Positions 1 to 8,383 of a stretch of DNA of 64,000 bases are shown here, in pieces. The notes under the pieces were generated by a model. That model did no database searches and was not told where the DNA came from. It was given only the letters and a program-made list of their open reading frames with translations. The stretch lies in NCBI GenBank assembly GCA_963205455.1, contig CAUJJL010000191.1, positions 1 through 64,000 on the forward strand. Reading direction: 5' to 3'. Source of the DNA: Verrucomicrobiota bacterium (GTDB lineage Bacteria > Verrucomicrobiota > Verrucomicrobiia > Opitutales > Opitutaceae). The position numbers were made by a program, and so were the translations under genes. Position 1 is the stretch's first letter. Each line of letters starts with the position of its first letter.

Positions 1-3000
1 CGTCGATCTGGACATCGATTATTGGGTATCCGATACCGACCTCGTCCTGCCAGCGGGCCGCACCGCCGACATTCCACCCGTGGAAACGAGAGGCGCGGTC
101 AAACGTATAGTTGGTGATCACATTCCAGCGCCATTCGCGCAGTTCCGATACGTTCTGACCTTCGCGAGCGGCGGTTGAGTTGAGTTCATTGAGCAGGCGA
201 TCGTAGATGCGCACGCGCATGGGCTGATTGGATTCATCCGCGAGCAGATTTCCGGTGGCACCCGTGGTCCATTCCGCGATGCGCTCAGCGACATACTTGC
301 GGGCGATGGGTGCGATGTTGGCGCGCTTGGCCTTTTGCTGGCTGACGTTGAACGCAATGCGCCAGTTGCTGGTGGGATTGTAGGTTGCCTCGAACTCGAA
401 GCCCTTGGATTCGGTGCTTTGGGTATCCGAAACGTTGCCGGGCACCTGATAGCTCACGTTGACGCCGCTGATCTGGCTGGGCGTTTCCGTCTCTTGCCAG
501 TTGACGAGTGTCTTCACGATCTGAGAGGGCCCTTTCCATCCGGCGGCAGCCAACTGGGCAGGGGTATTGTAGCGGACGATGCGTGCATCGACATCGATCA
601 GGGTGCTGGCCAGGCCGAGCGATGCACGGCTGGAGGCGGTTTCGTACCAGTTGAACCGGGTTTGCAACTTTCCATCCAGCAAAGACAGGCTGAAGCCACG
701 GTCTTCGCTCTCTCCCCCTGGCGGGGCGATTGGATTTCCCCAGATGTCGATGCGCGCATCAGAGGGCTGGAAATTCTGGGACTTGCTGTAGTGGAGCGAG
801 AAGTCGATGTCTGCGGGCAGACGCAGGAAGGGCGGCTTGTGTACGACAAATCCCCGGCTCCAGATGCTTTCCTCGAATACTGAGCCTGGCGAGTCGGGAA
901 GGCGGAAATTGGGGTTGTTGAGGTCGACAAAATTGAATGTGTCGCGAACATTTTGCCCGCCGTTATTCCGGTAGTCCTTCATCTTGTCATTGCGCCATCC
1001 AATCGTCGCGACGATCCACTCCTGCTTCAACGGTCGCCCCTGATAGATCACCGCCTGCGAGTCGATCACCTGGCGGGAAAGTGACCCTCCGGTGAGGGTG
1101 CGGTAGAAGGTGTCATCATCCAGCACATTGCTGACCGTTGCCTCGCGGGTGACGTAGGCGTTTGCGGTGCGGTCCCAATACCAACCGGTTACCTTGCTGG
1201 GATTGAGGACCGTCTGCAAACCTTGAAGATTGATGCCGCTGGGGCTGCTGAGTTGGGCAAGGCTGGGCCCGATGTAGACGGCGGTGCGTGCGAGTCCGTC
1301 GGTCGAGTTGATGTCATCGCGGGCTGTGGCAGGATTAACAGACGCCCGCGTCGCCGTGGTCCAACCGAGATCCAAGGAATTGGATCCTGTCAGATTGCGT
1401 TCATCAATATCGTATCGGTTGAGATAACCGGTGATATTGTGGCGACCCAGCCACTGGAAACGCTTCGTGTTTCGAACAAAGTCGAGTTCCAGATAGGCGG
1501 TCAGGCGCTCTGTTGTTTGTGTCGTCTTGTTGGTATTTCGCGTGTTGTTGGCCGCGACAAAGGGACGACCGAAATTTGGATTGGGCTGTCCCCAGGGCAG
1601 CGTGGTGTTTATGTCGATGGTGATCTGGTAGCCGCGTCCTCCCGGGAAAAGATCAAAGTAGCTCCGTGTCATGGTTTCGCGGCTAAAGGCGCCCTCCACA
1701 CCGATCGAGCCCAAGGGATGTTTCCAGTTATGGTCGTAGCTGATGTTGCCGACATGAAAGTCCTCCCATTCCTTTTTGTTGGGGCCATCAAGCAGTTGTT
1801 TTCTCCAGTCGAAGATGGAGAGGTCGCTGATCGCGTCATTTGCGTAGAACGACCCATGGGTGATTCCCAGCGCGCGCGCTGTTGCGGAGGGAAACCACTG
1901 ATCGCCGTTGGTGATCGAAACCATGTTCGCCTGGAAACCCAGGGCTGGGTTGCCGCCGGGTGTGCGGGGTACACCGATCATCCGATTCCACGCGTACATC
2001 ATGCGTGCTGGGGTGGAGCTATTGTTTGAGTCATAGATGAGCGCGGGTTGCTCGAACCATTCCCCGGGGCCGCGGATAAGGTCGCGGTTTACGGTGTCGA
2101 ATTCCTTGGTCGCAGGACTATGGGTGATCTTGTTGAACGCAGGATGCCACCATCGGGTGAGAACGTCGCGAGGCGCGTCGGAACGCGGGCGGTTGGCGTC
2201 CACGGCGCCCTTCTCAAAACTCGCGTGCAACACGCCGTTCTTGAAGGGGGAAAAATGTAGCACCGCGTAGAGTCGCCGGTCATGCTCGAAGGCAAATTTC
2301 TGCTCGAATTCCTCCCGCTCATCCAGACCCGCGACGCGCACCGCAAGCCGTCCGGGGATCAGCGCGCGATCAATATCAAGGACCGCCCGTGTGGTGCCGT
2401 GTTGATCCATCGAGAATTCCACTGAGGTGGCGTTCTTCATCGTCGGCCGGAGCAGCTGGCTGTTGATGATGCCGCCCGGACTGCCCAGGCCGAAAAGTGT
2501 GGCATTCGGTCCGCGATTGATTTCCACGCGGGACGTATTGTAGCTGTCAAATACGATGCTGGTCGGAAAATAGTCGCGGGTGAGATCGGCGCGGGCCAGA
2601 CCTCGGACCCGGTTGTTGGTCTGGGGATTCCGAGTGACCCCGGTGAAGATGGCGGGGCTGCCGAGGCTCGCACCGGAGTAGTTTCCTCCGACTCCACCGG
2701 CCTCCGTATTGCCTGTGTAGACAAGGACGTCGACCGGGTCGGTGGCTCCGACATCCTGCATGAACTCACGCGTGACAACCGAAATGGGACTGGCAATGTC
2801 CTTCAGATCGGTACGTATGCGCGTGCCTGCGAGCGAGGAGACTGCGATGTACCCTTTGTCCTGTTCGGAAGACACGGTGAACGGTGACAGCTCAATCACG
2901 TCCTCCTTGGGAGGCGCAGGAGGTGCGACCTGTTGTCCATCGGCCGGACCGACGGAGATCGCGAGAAAGCCGACAAGCAGACTGGCGAGTGGGGTCTTTT

Positions 3001-3406
3001 TCGTCATGGAATGTTTGGGGGTTGGAGTGGACTGCATCTTGGGATTGGTTGCGTCTGGAGGTTGTGTGGGGCCGGGCCGTTTGGATCTGCCAACTGTAAG
3101 CGCCCCTGTGGATTCGTCCTGGATCACTATAAGGTCAGTGCCTTCTGCCATACGTTCGAGTGCGGCACGTGGAGTGAATTCACCGTTCACGGGGTTGGTT
3201 CTAACTCCGCGCACCAAATCTATCGGGTAAATGATCTGCTCCCCCGATTGCCGGGAGAACTGCCGGAGCGTGACAGACGCATCGCCCTCCGGCAGACGAA
3301 ACGTCTTCTTGGGTGGATCGGCACCGGCTGCCCATGCTGCCCAGAAGAGCACACAGGGTACCAGGACCAGCCACCTATGCCGCGCGCGGCGGCCGGAATG
3401 GATCAT
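1..3406 (-). CDS. TonB-dependent receptor with N-terminal STN domain (partial, C-terminus off the left edge)
   Basis: Outer-membrane active transporter for a large substrate, probably an oligosaccharide or chelate, powered by TonB. The frame stays open from the ATG at 3406 to the window edge (at least 1135 residues), so the end of the barrel is missing. Residues about 1-30 are a signal peptide (LVLVPCVLFWAAWAAGA). Residues about 35-105 look like an STN domain (FRLPEGDASVTLRQFSRQSG). After a Pro/Thr linker a second signal-like stretch begins at the internal ATG at 3007 (MTKKTPLASLLVGFLAISVG), followed by ELSPF and GYIAVSSLAGTR, which open the mature part of verrucomicrobial receptors. A plug domain follows (GNTEAGGVGG ... 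VEINRGPNATLFG), then barrel sequence. An STN domain implies signalling to the anti-sigma factor encoded just upstream. Start 3406 is chosen because it is in frame and adds the STN domain; 3007 is the alternative. Family certain, substrate unknown. Confidence 0.9.
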   Translation of the reverse strand, partial: MIHSGRRARHRWLVLVPCVLFWAAWAAGADPPKKTFRLPEGDASVTLRQFSRQSGEQIIYPIDLVRGVRTNPVNGEFTPRAALERMAEGTDLIVIQDESTGALTVGRSKRPGPTQPPDATNPKMQSTPTPKHSMTKKTPLASLLVGFLAISVGPADGQQVAPPAPPKEDVIELSPFTVSSEQDKGYIAVSSLAGTRIRTDLKDIASPISVVTREFMQDVGATDPVDVLVYTGNTEAGGVGGNYSGASLGSPAIFTGVTRNPQTNNRVRGLARADLTRDYFPTSIVFDSYNTSRVEINRGPNATLFGLGSPGGIINSQLLRPTMKNATSVEFSMDQHGTTRAVLDIDRALIPGRLAVRVAGLDEREEFEQKFAFEHDRRLYAVLHFSPFKNGVLHASFEKGAVDANRPRSDAPRDVLTRWWHPAFNKITHSPATKEFDTVNRDLIRGPGEWFEQPALIYDSNNSSTPARMMYAWNRMIGVPRTPGGNPALGFQANMVSITNGDQWFPSATARALGITHGSFYANDAISDLSIFDWRKQLLDGPNKKEWEDFHVGNISYDHNWKHPLGSIGVEGAFSRETMTRSYFDLFPGGRGYQITIDINTTLPWGQPNPNFGRPFVAANNTRNTNKTTQTTERLTAYLELDFVRNTKRFQWLGRHNITGYLNRYDIDERNLTGSNSLDLGWTTATRASVNPATARDDINSTDGLARTAVYIGPSLAQLSSPSGINLQGLQTVLNPSKVTGWYWDRTANAYVTREATVSNVLDDDTFYRTLTGGSLSRQVIDSQAVIYQGRPLKQEWIVATIGWRNDKMKDYRNNGGQNVRDTFNFVDLNNPNFRLPDSPGSVFEESIWSRGFVVHKPPFLRLPADIDFSLHYSKSQNFQPSDARIDIWGNPIAPPGGESEDRGFSLSLLDGKLQTRFNWYETASSRASLGLASTLIDVDARIVRYNTPAQLAAAGWKGPSQIVKTLVNWQETETPSQISGVNVSYQVPGNVSDTQSTESKGFEFEATYNPTSNWRIAFNVSQQKAKRANIAPIARKYVAERIAEWTTGATGNLLADESNQPMRVRIYDRLLNELNSTAAREGQNVSELREWRWNVITNYTFDRASRFHGWNVGGAARWQDEVGIGYPIIDVQID

Positions 3407-3664
3407 GGGGTGACATGGCAGGGGTGAGGCAGGGGAGGAACAATCAGAGTTTGACATTGGCACCAACGAACGAGCGGAGCGGTTCCGTTAGCGAAATTCG
3501 ACACTTTTCCAAAAGATTCCGGATTCCGTCATGCCTGCAGTGAAGCGGGCGGTTTGAAGTCCCCTGGCGATGACGGGGATGCTCGGATCATGCTTTTCCA
3601 CTGCGGCATCGCGGCGAGTCGAATCGCTGAGATGCGTTGCCTGAATTCGAAAGCCTGTCCCGGC

Positions 3665-4750
3665 TTAGCGAATCGGGTCCGATTTCCGAAGGATCCAGGG
3701 GCCGCTGGCCCGGCGTTCAACACTGATGCCGAAGCTGGCTTCCAGAAGTCGTACAAATGCATTCACACGATCCGCTCGAAAAGTCCCGGCGACGCTCACT
3801 CTGCCCGCTGCCGGATCGCCAATGATCAGTTGTTGGCGATTTCTCAGATTGAATTCAGCCACGACTGTGGCGAGTGGCAGCGCTTCAAACTCCAACTGTA
3901 CGCTCTGCCAGGCGAGTTCGCGCTCGAAATCTGCAGGGCTCATTGGGTTTATCACTGGTGGCGCGCTAACCGAAGTTGTATCAATGCGGGCCCACTGGCC
4001 GGCATTCACTGCAACTGGCCCGGTTTGCGGTGCTTCCGACTGATGATTGCCCAGTTGACTGTCGAGACGTACGCGGCCCTCCGTCACGAGGACGTCAACT
4101 GCTCCGCTGCCACGTCGCACGGCAAAGGCAGTGCCAACTGCGCGCACGGCGATACCATTTGCCTCGACGATAAACGGTCGCTGCGGATTTTTTGTCACCG
4201 TTACGTGCAGTTCTCCAGAAAGAAGCCTTACGCGGCGTTCGGATTCGGTGAAGACGACTTCAATTTGGCTTCCGTGCCTGCACTCGGCGACCGATCCATC
4301 CTCAAGCACCTGGCGCTCGGGACCTGGAATCACGCGAAGGCCCTGTGCGGTCTGAGCGAGGGCTCCGCTTTCCGGGGAAGCCTGACGTAGGAAGGCGAAA
4401 GCCCCCACGATGGCCAAGGCTGCAGCCAGACCTGCGGCTCCGAGGGCAAGGCGAAAAAGACGCGATTGGCGGGGCTGGATGGGTGCGAGGAGGTCCGGGT
4501 TGGGGGGCGTGCCATGACCCGGCTGCCACCCGGCGAGGGAATCGAGAGTGCTCCAGGTTCGTTCCAGGTCAGCGAGGACCTCCCGGTGACGTTTGTCTTC
4601 GCTCAGCCACTGCAAGAAGGTGTCCTGCTCTGCGGCGCTCAATCCGCGATCGCGTCGAGCCAGCCAGTTGCCAGCCTCGACAGCGATTGTGTGGTCCTTC
4701 TCGGGAGATGAATCAGGGGCACGCATCTCTCTGGATTTAGGGCAACCCAT
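3665..4750 (-). CDS. FecR-family anti-sigma factor / signal transducer
   Basis: Inner-membrane regulator of 361 residues that would hold the ECF sigma factor and relay a signal from the STN domain of the receptor. The N-terminal cytoplasmic part (about 20-65, AVEAGNWLARRDRGLSAAEQ and FLQWLSEDKRHREVL) is the short domain usual in FecR proteins. A single membrane span lies at about 100-121 (LALGAAGLAAALAIVGAFAF). The periplasmic FecR domain covers about 140-250 (RVIPGPERQVLEDGSVAE; VRAVGTAFAVRRGSGAVDVLVTEGRV). The last 75 residues (LPLATVVAEFNLRNRQQLI) resemble the STN-like C-terminal domain that contacts the receptor. Its start overlaps the end of the sigma gene by 14 bases, so the two are translationally coupled; the receptor follows after 258 bases. 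ATG 4726 (residue 9) is an alternative start. Confidence 0.92.
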   Translation of the reverse strand: MGCPKSREMRAPDSSPEKDHTIAVEAGNWLARRDRGLSAAEQDTFLQWLSEDKRHREVLADLERTWSTLDSLAGWQPGHGTPPNPDLLAPIQPRQSRLFRLALGAAGLAAALAIVGAFAFLRQASPESGALAQTAQGLRVIPGPERQVLEDGSVAECRHGSQIEVVFTESERRVRLLSGELHVTVTKNPQRPFIVEANGIAVRAVGTAFAVRRGSGAVDVLVTEGRVRLDSQLGNHQSEAPQTGPVAVNAGQWARIDTTSVSAPPVINPMSPADFERELAWQSVQLEFEALPLATVVAEFNLRNRQQLIIGDPAAGRVSVAGTFRADRVNAFVRLLEASFGISVERRASGPWILRKSDPIR

Positions 4751-5270
4751 ATCGGGCGAGGTATTCTGCGCAGCGCCGAACGCCCGCGCCCACCTGCGCT
4801 TCCACAGTGTGTTCAGAGATACCGAGTTGACCGGCTATCTCCTTCTGAGGCAGCCCATAGATTTTTCGCAGGGTCAGTACCTGGCGACAGCGCTTTGGCA
4901 GTGCCTGGATCGCTTCCGTCAATAGCTGCAACTCCTGGCGTCGGCTCACCGTCTCGCAGATACCGGGCCGATCCTCCGGCAATTGCGCGCTGTCCGCTTC
5001 CGAAAGGCTGTCAAACCGTACGACCTGCCTGCGGCGAAGCTGGTCGAGAGCGAGATGGCGAGCTGTGGTGAAGAGCAGCGGCTTGACCGCGTACATTCTA
5101 TCCGGATGCACGGAGCGCATCTGCAGAATCCGCACGAACGTTTCCTGCAGGAGGTCGTCGATGTCCGTAAGGGTCGGGTACTGTGCGCGCAGCCAAGCAC
5201 GCAAGGCAGGCGCATGCGGCTGCACTTCAGTGGCAAACCATTTGGAGTCTTCGGATTCCTGCAGGGACAT
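4737..5270 (-). CDS. ECF RNA polymerase sigma factor (FecI-like)
   Basis: Extracytoplasmic-function sigma factor of 177 residues that should direct transcription of the downstream receptor. Region 2 is visible at about 22-95 (ALRAWLRAQYPTLTDIDDLLQETFVRI; FTTARHLALDQLRRR) and region 4 at about 115-170 (AIQALPKRCRQVLTLRKIYG, then the helix-turn-helix PQKEIAGQLGISEHTVEAQV). The length is normal for the FecI-type group. It is first in the order sigma, FecR, TonB receptor on the minus strand, the usual arrangement for cell-surface signalling, in which sigma is released when the receptor is occupied. The sigma-dependent promoter of the receptor would be expected in the 258 bases between 3407 and 3664; I could not assign it. 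Confidence 0.92.
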   Translation of the reverse strand: MSLQESEDSKWFATEVQPHAPALRAWLRAQYPTLTDIDDLLQETFVRILQMRSVHPDRMYAVKPLLFTTARHLALDQLRRRQVVRFDSLSEADSAQLPEDRPGICETVSRRQELQLLTEAIQALPKRCRQVLTLRKIYGLPQKEIAGQLGISEHTVEAQVGAGVRRCAEYLARYGLP

Positions 5271-5407
5271 CGGCGTAGAACCGGGATAGTAGCTAAACGG
5301 ATGAACCGGTTCCTTCCGCTATGACAAATTCAAAATGGTCAGTCAGCAAGAATAGCTGACTGGCCGCCTGGCCATGGGCAAGGTTGCTTCTGCCCGCATG
5401 CAACCCG

Positions 5408-5665
5408 TCAGCGTGGTGTAACCGATTTCGCTGTCCGGTGGGTGTGCCTGGCTGTGCGTGCCTGCGCCTTGTGGAATTGGTTCTCGTCGCGGATGGCGCA
5501 GCGGGTTGCCCAGAGCTGCAATTCGGCCTCGTGGCAGACGGATTCAAACGATTGAAACGACAAGCCTTCGCTGTGGGTGATTGCCTGAGCGTAACGCTGC
5601 ACCTCTTCCCTGGTGGGTTGAAGGTCCGGCGACAGGGTTGAAAGCAGGGAATATATCGAAGTCAT
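5408..5665 (-). CDS. hypothetical small protein (doubtful)
   Basis: A possible 85-residue protein in the 595-base gap between the sigma factor and the galactosidase genes. The start MTSIYSLLSTLSPDLQ is followed by a plausibly helical, charged segment (REEVQRYAQAITHSEGLSFQSFESVCHEAELQLW), then a basic tail. The frame stays open further upstream (to 5782), but that extension is low-complexity and unlike protein. I do not recognise a family. The rest of the gap (5271-5407 and 5666-5865) shows no gene, only a short A-rich stretch near 5750-5760. It could be a chance frame in GC-rich DNA. Confidence 0.35.
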   Translation of the reverse strand: MTSIYSLLSTLSPDLQPTREEVQRYAQAITHSEGLSFQSFESVCHEAELQLWATRCAIRDENQFHKAQARTARHTHRTAKSVTPR

Positions 5666-5865
5666 GACGAAGGATTCGGATCGTGTGATTTTCTGACATT
5701 CGAGTTGAGGCTGTCTGCCGCGCGGTTGTGCAGCAGTTGTGGAGGGTTTTGGAAAAAGGATCTCCACACCTGAGAAAGGCAAGTGGCCTCCGATGTTCCC
5801 GAAGCTTTTTTTGCCAGTGAAAGTTCGAAGTTTCTCTCGCCGCTCAACAGGGTGTGTGCGCTACC

Positions 5866-7917
5866 TCATTGTCCCTGCGGTTGATCGATCCAGACTGAAA
5901 CGCCCGCCGGCGGTACCTCGCGCTGACCAATCAGGAAAATGGATCCGGGTTCGGCCGGGCATGTCTGAGTGCAATCGGTGAAATTGGACGCGATCCACAG
6001 GCCGGCTCTCCAATCCACGAGAAAGCCGTCCGCAAAATCGGCGATGCCGATTCCTGCGGTGGAAAAAACAGAACGGACCATTTCGTATTCGAGGGCTCCG
6101 TCATCTGAGTCCACACCGACATAGGTCACGCTGCCTTTACCGAAAGTTCGCGCACAGGCGGCGGCGGTGTCGGAATAGAAATCTGTCGAGTGGTGAGCGA
6201 GCGCAGTGGTCCCCTCATGCGGGACGAGGATTTCGGCCCAGGTGCTCCATGTATGGGTCGCCTCCGCAGTCCTTACCACGCCTTTGATCGGATCCGGAAG
6301 GACATCATAAAATTGGAAGTCGGCGCCGATGAAATCGAGCAGTGGGGCGGCCCAAGCTCCCTCCCAAAGGTGGCCGCGCTGGTCCTTGTGCGCAGTCCTG
6401 CAGGAAAGAACAAGGTGCCCGCCCTGCTCGACATAAGTGCGCCAATCGTTGATCCACGCTTCGTCGACAAGCTGACAGGCGGGCACAACCACCACTGCAT
6501 AGTCCCTCCAACCGGTTGTATTTGTAATCACGTCGACGGGAGCTCCGACACGTTTGAGCGCGCGGTGGTATTTGAGCAGATGGGTGCGTGTGTCCCAACG
6601 GGTGGTTTGTTTGTGATTCTCAATGTCCCAAAGGGAATCACGGTTGAAAACGATGGCGGCCCGTCGGGCCGAATAGTGCGGCGGCGGAACAGCGTCGGGT
6701 CGCGCGTGAGATCGTAGCTGGGTCAGCTCGCCCGCGACTTGTGCGAATTGTTTTCCTCCACTTGAAGGGGTCACTCCATCCGTGCCGACAAGGCCGTAAT
6801 GATAGAGTTCGGCGCCGGACAGCGGCTGACGGTAGCGGTACGTGCATACGAATGAGGCACCACCCGCAAGGGCTTGCATCAGCCAGAGGCGCACGGCACC
6901 CGGGAAGGGCTGAGGGTTGAAATCTCCCCAGTTCACCTGTCCGGGTTGCAACTCCATGATGGCATGCTGCCCGTTGATGCTTCGCATGAAATCAGCGCCG
7001 AAGGAGAGGCTGGTTCCGCTTCCCATGCGGAAGCCAGTCGCCCCCTCATTCAACTCTCCGTGGACCGGATAGATGGTCCATGACATCAGGTCGAAGTCGG
7101 CGGCGTTCAGAGCGGGATCGATGGCGTTGATGCGGTGAATGAAATTGCTCGTGATCCATTGTCGGCCTCTGCCGTGGTCCCTCAGGATCCGGGCATTTTC
7201 GCGGAGGTAGTCCGCGGCTGCGCTTGCGAACCAGCGCAGTGCGTCGAGCTTTTGGTGTGGGTTTATCTGAGCCACGTTTTCGGGCGGGCTCGGAATGCGA
7301 ATCTGCCTGAAATGCTGGTAGCGCTGGGACCAGAAAGTCGTGCCCCAGTCGCGATTCAGCGATTCGATATTCCCGTACTTCTCCTGCAGCCAGTTTCTGA
7401 AGGAGGTTTGGCATGCGTCGCAGATGCAGGGCTCCTTGCCGTAGTGGCAGAGCTCATTGTCCAATTGCCATCCCATGACGCGAGGATCCTCGCCGAAGCG
7501 TCGCCCAAGTTCGTGGGTGATGCGGGCCGCGAGCCTGCGATAGATGGGTACATTCCAGCAGGCGTGCTGACGTGTGCCGTGAACCTGCCTGTGCGCGTGT
7601 TCATCGACCATCAGGACCTCCGGATAGCTGTCGGTCAGCCAGACGGGCGGTGTCGCTGTGGGGGTGCAAAGCACGACGCCGAGTCCCTCGCCATGCGCGA
7701 GGGAGACCGCCTTTTCAAGCCATTCGAAATCGAAGTGGCCCTCGGATCGCTCAAGGAGTGCCCATGAGAACTCCCCCATGTGCACGAATTCGATACCGAG
7801 CTTTCTGATGTTGGCGAAGTCGCGCGCCCATTGATGGGATGGCCAGGCTTCCGGATAGTAATAGGCACCCAACTGCATCAGGGCACCCGGGGGAAAACGA
7901 ACGGCGGGGGCATTCAT
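5866..7917 (-). CDS. GH42 beta-galactosidase
   Basis: Hydrolyses terminal beta-galactosides; 683 residues, normal for family GH42. The TIM-barrel domain begins with GAYYYPEAWP, a GH42 hallmark. The acid/base Glu is E155 in GWQLDNELCHY and the nucleophile Glu is E322 in HAIMELQPGQVNW. Cys120 and the cluster Cys164, Cys166 and Cys169 (EPCICDAC) match the zinc site known in Thermus GH42. The C-terminal half holds the trimerisation domain (AIVFNRDSLWDIENHKQTTRW; VVVPACQLVDEAW) and a beta-sandwich end. No signal peptide is visible, so it is probably cytoplasmic and acts on imported oligosaccharides. ATG 7878 (MQLGAYYYP) is a possible later start. It lies on the same strand, upstream of the sigma/FecR/receptor cassette, which may make galactosides part of the same uptake route; that is inference. 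Confidence 0.95.
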   Translation of the reverse strand: MNAPAVRFPPGALMQLGAYYYPEAWPSHQWARDFANIRKLGIEFVHMGEFSWALLERSEGHFDFEWLEKAVSLAHGEGLGVVLCTPTATPPVWLTDSYPEVLMVDEHAHRQVHGTRQHACWNVPIYRRLAARITHELGRRFGEDPRVMGWQLDNELCHYGKEPCICDACQTSFRNWLQEKYGNIESLNRDWGTTFWSQRYQHFRQIRIPSPPENVAQINPHQKLDALRWFASAAADYLRENARILRDHGRGRQWITSNFIHRINAIDPALNAADFDLMSWTIYPVHGELNEGATGFRMGSGTSLSFGADFMRSINGQHAIMELQPGQVNWGDFNPQPFPGAVRLWLMQALAGGASFVCTYRYRQPLSGAELYHYGLVGTDGVTPSSGGKQFAQVAGELTQLRSHARPDAVPPPHYSARRAAIVFNRDSLWDIENHKQTTRWDTRTHLLKYHRALKRVGAPVDVITNTTGWRDYAVVVVPACQLVDEAWINDWRTYVEQGGHLVLSCRTAHKDQRGHLWEGAWAAPLLDFIGADFQFYDVLPDPIKGVVRTAEATHTWSTWAEILVPHEGTTALAHHSTDFYSDTAAACARTFGKGSVTYVGVDSDDGALEYEMVRSVFSTAGIGIADFADGFLVDWRAGLWIASNFTDCTQTCPAEPGSIFLIGQREVPPAGVSVWIDQPQGQ

Positions 7918-8051
7918 TGGCCGAGGATGTTGGCCTTCGGCAACAATGACGTCAAAGCCTGGTGCGGCTTGGCGCGTGGATGGCGTCCGGTCTTCAGGCG
8001 GATTCAGCCACCCGACCTATGCCCAGCGAAATCACATGCCTGCACTGGAGA

Positions 8052-8258
8052 TCAGGTGTCGCGATATCCCAGGATCCGGGCGGGAAGAAACAGGACTGTG
8101 CGGACCAGCGCGAGCAGTGCGACCATGGCTGAACCGATGATTCGAAACGGGATGGAGAGCAGCCAGAGGAGGGGCCAGAGCAACAGTACGAGCACCGCCA
8201 GAGGCCAGCAGAGGGCGAGCAGGAGTGCCCAGAGAATCAGGGTGATCAAGACTTTCAT
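8052..8258 (-). CDS. small hydrophobic membrane protein
   Basis: A 68-residue, very hydrophobic protein (MKVLITLILWALLLALCWPL ... LLWPLLWLLSIPFRIIGSAM) with two probable membrane helices at about 3-35 and 38-60, ending in a short basic tail (ARILGYRDT). The start at 8258 is chosen because the upstream extension (to 8366) reads as unstructured sequence; ATG 8270 (MGETMKV) is also possible. No family recognised. It lies between the GH42 gene and an outer-membrane protein gene on the same strand. Confidence 0.6.
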   Translation of the reverse strand: MKVLITLILWALLLALCWPLAVLVLLLWPLLWLLSIPFRIIGSAMVALLALVRTVLFLPARILGYRDT

Positions 8259-8383
8259 TGTTTCACCCATAACCCGGAAGGCGCGTGAAAAGTTGCGCCC
8301 AAACATGAGCGCCGCAGAAACGCGAGATGTCCTGAGAAGGGGCGATGGGAAGCCGGCGCCCTGCAAATACCGGACAAACCGGA

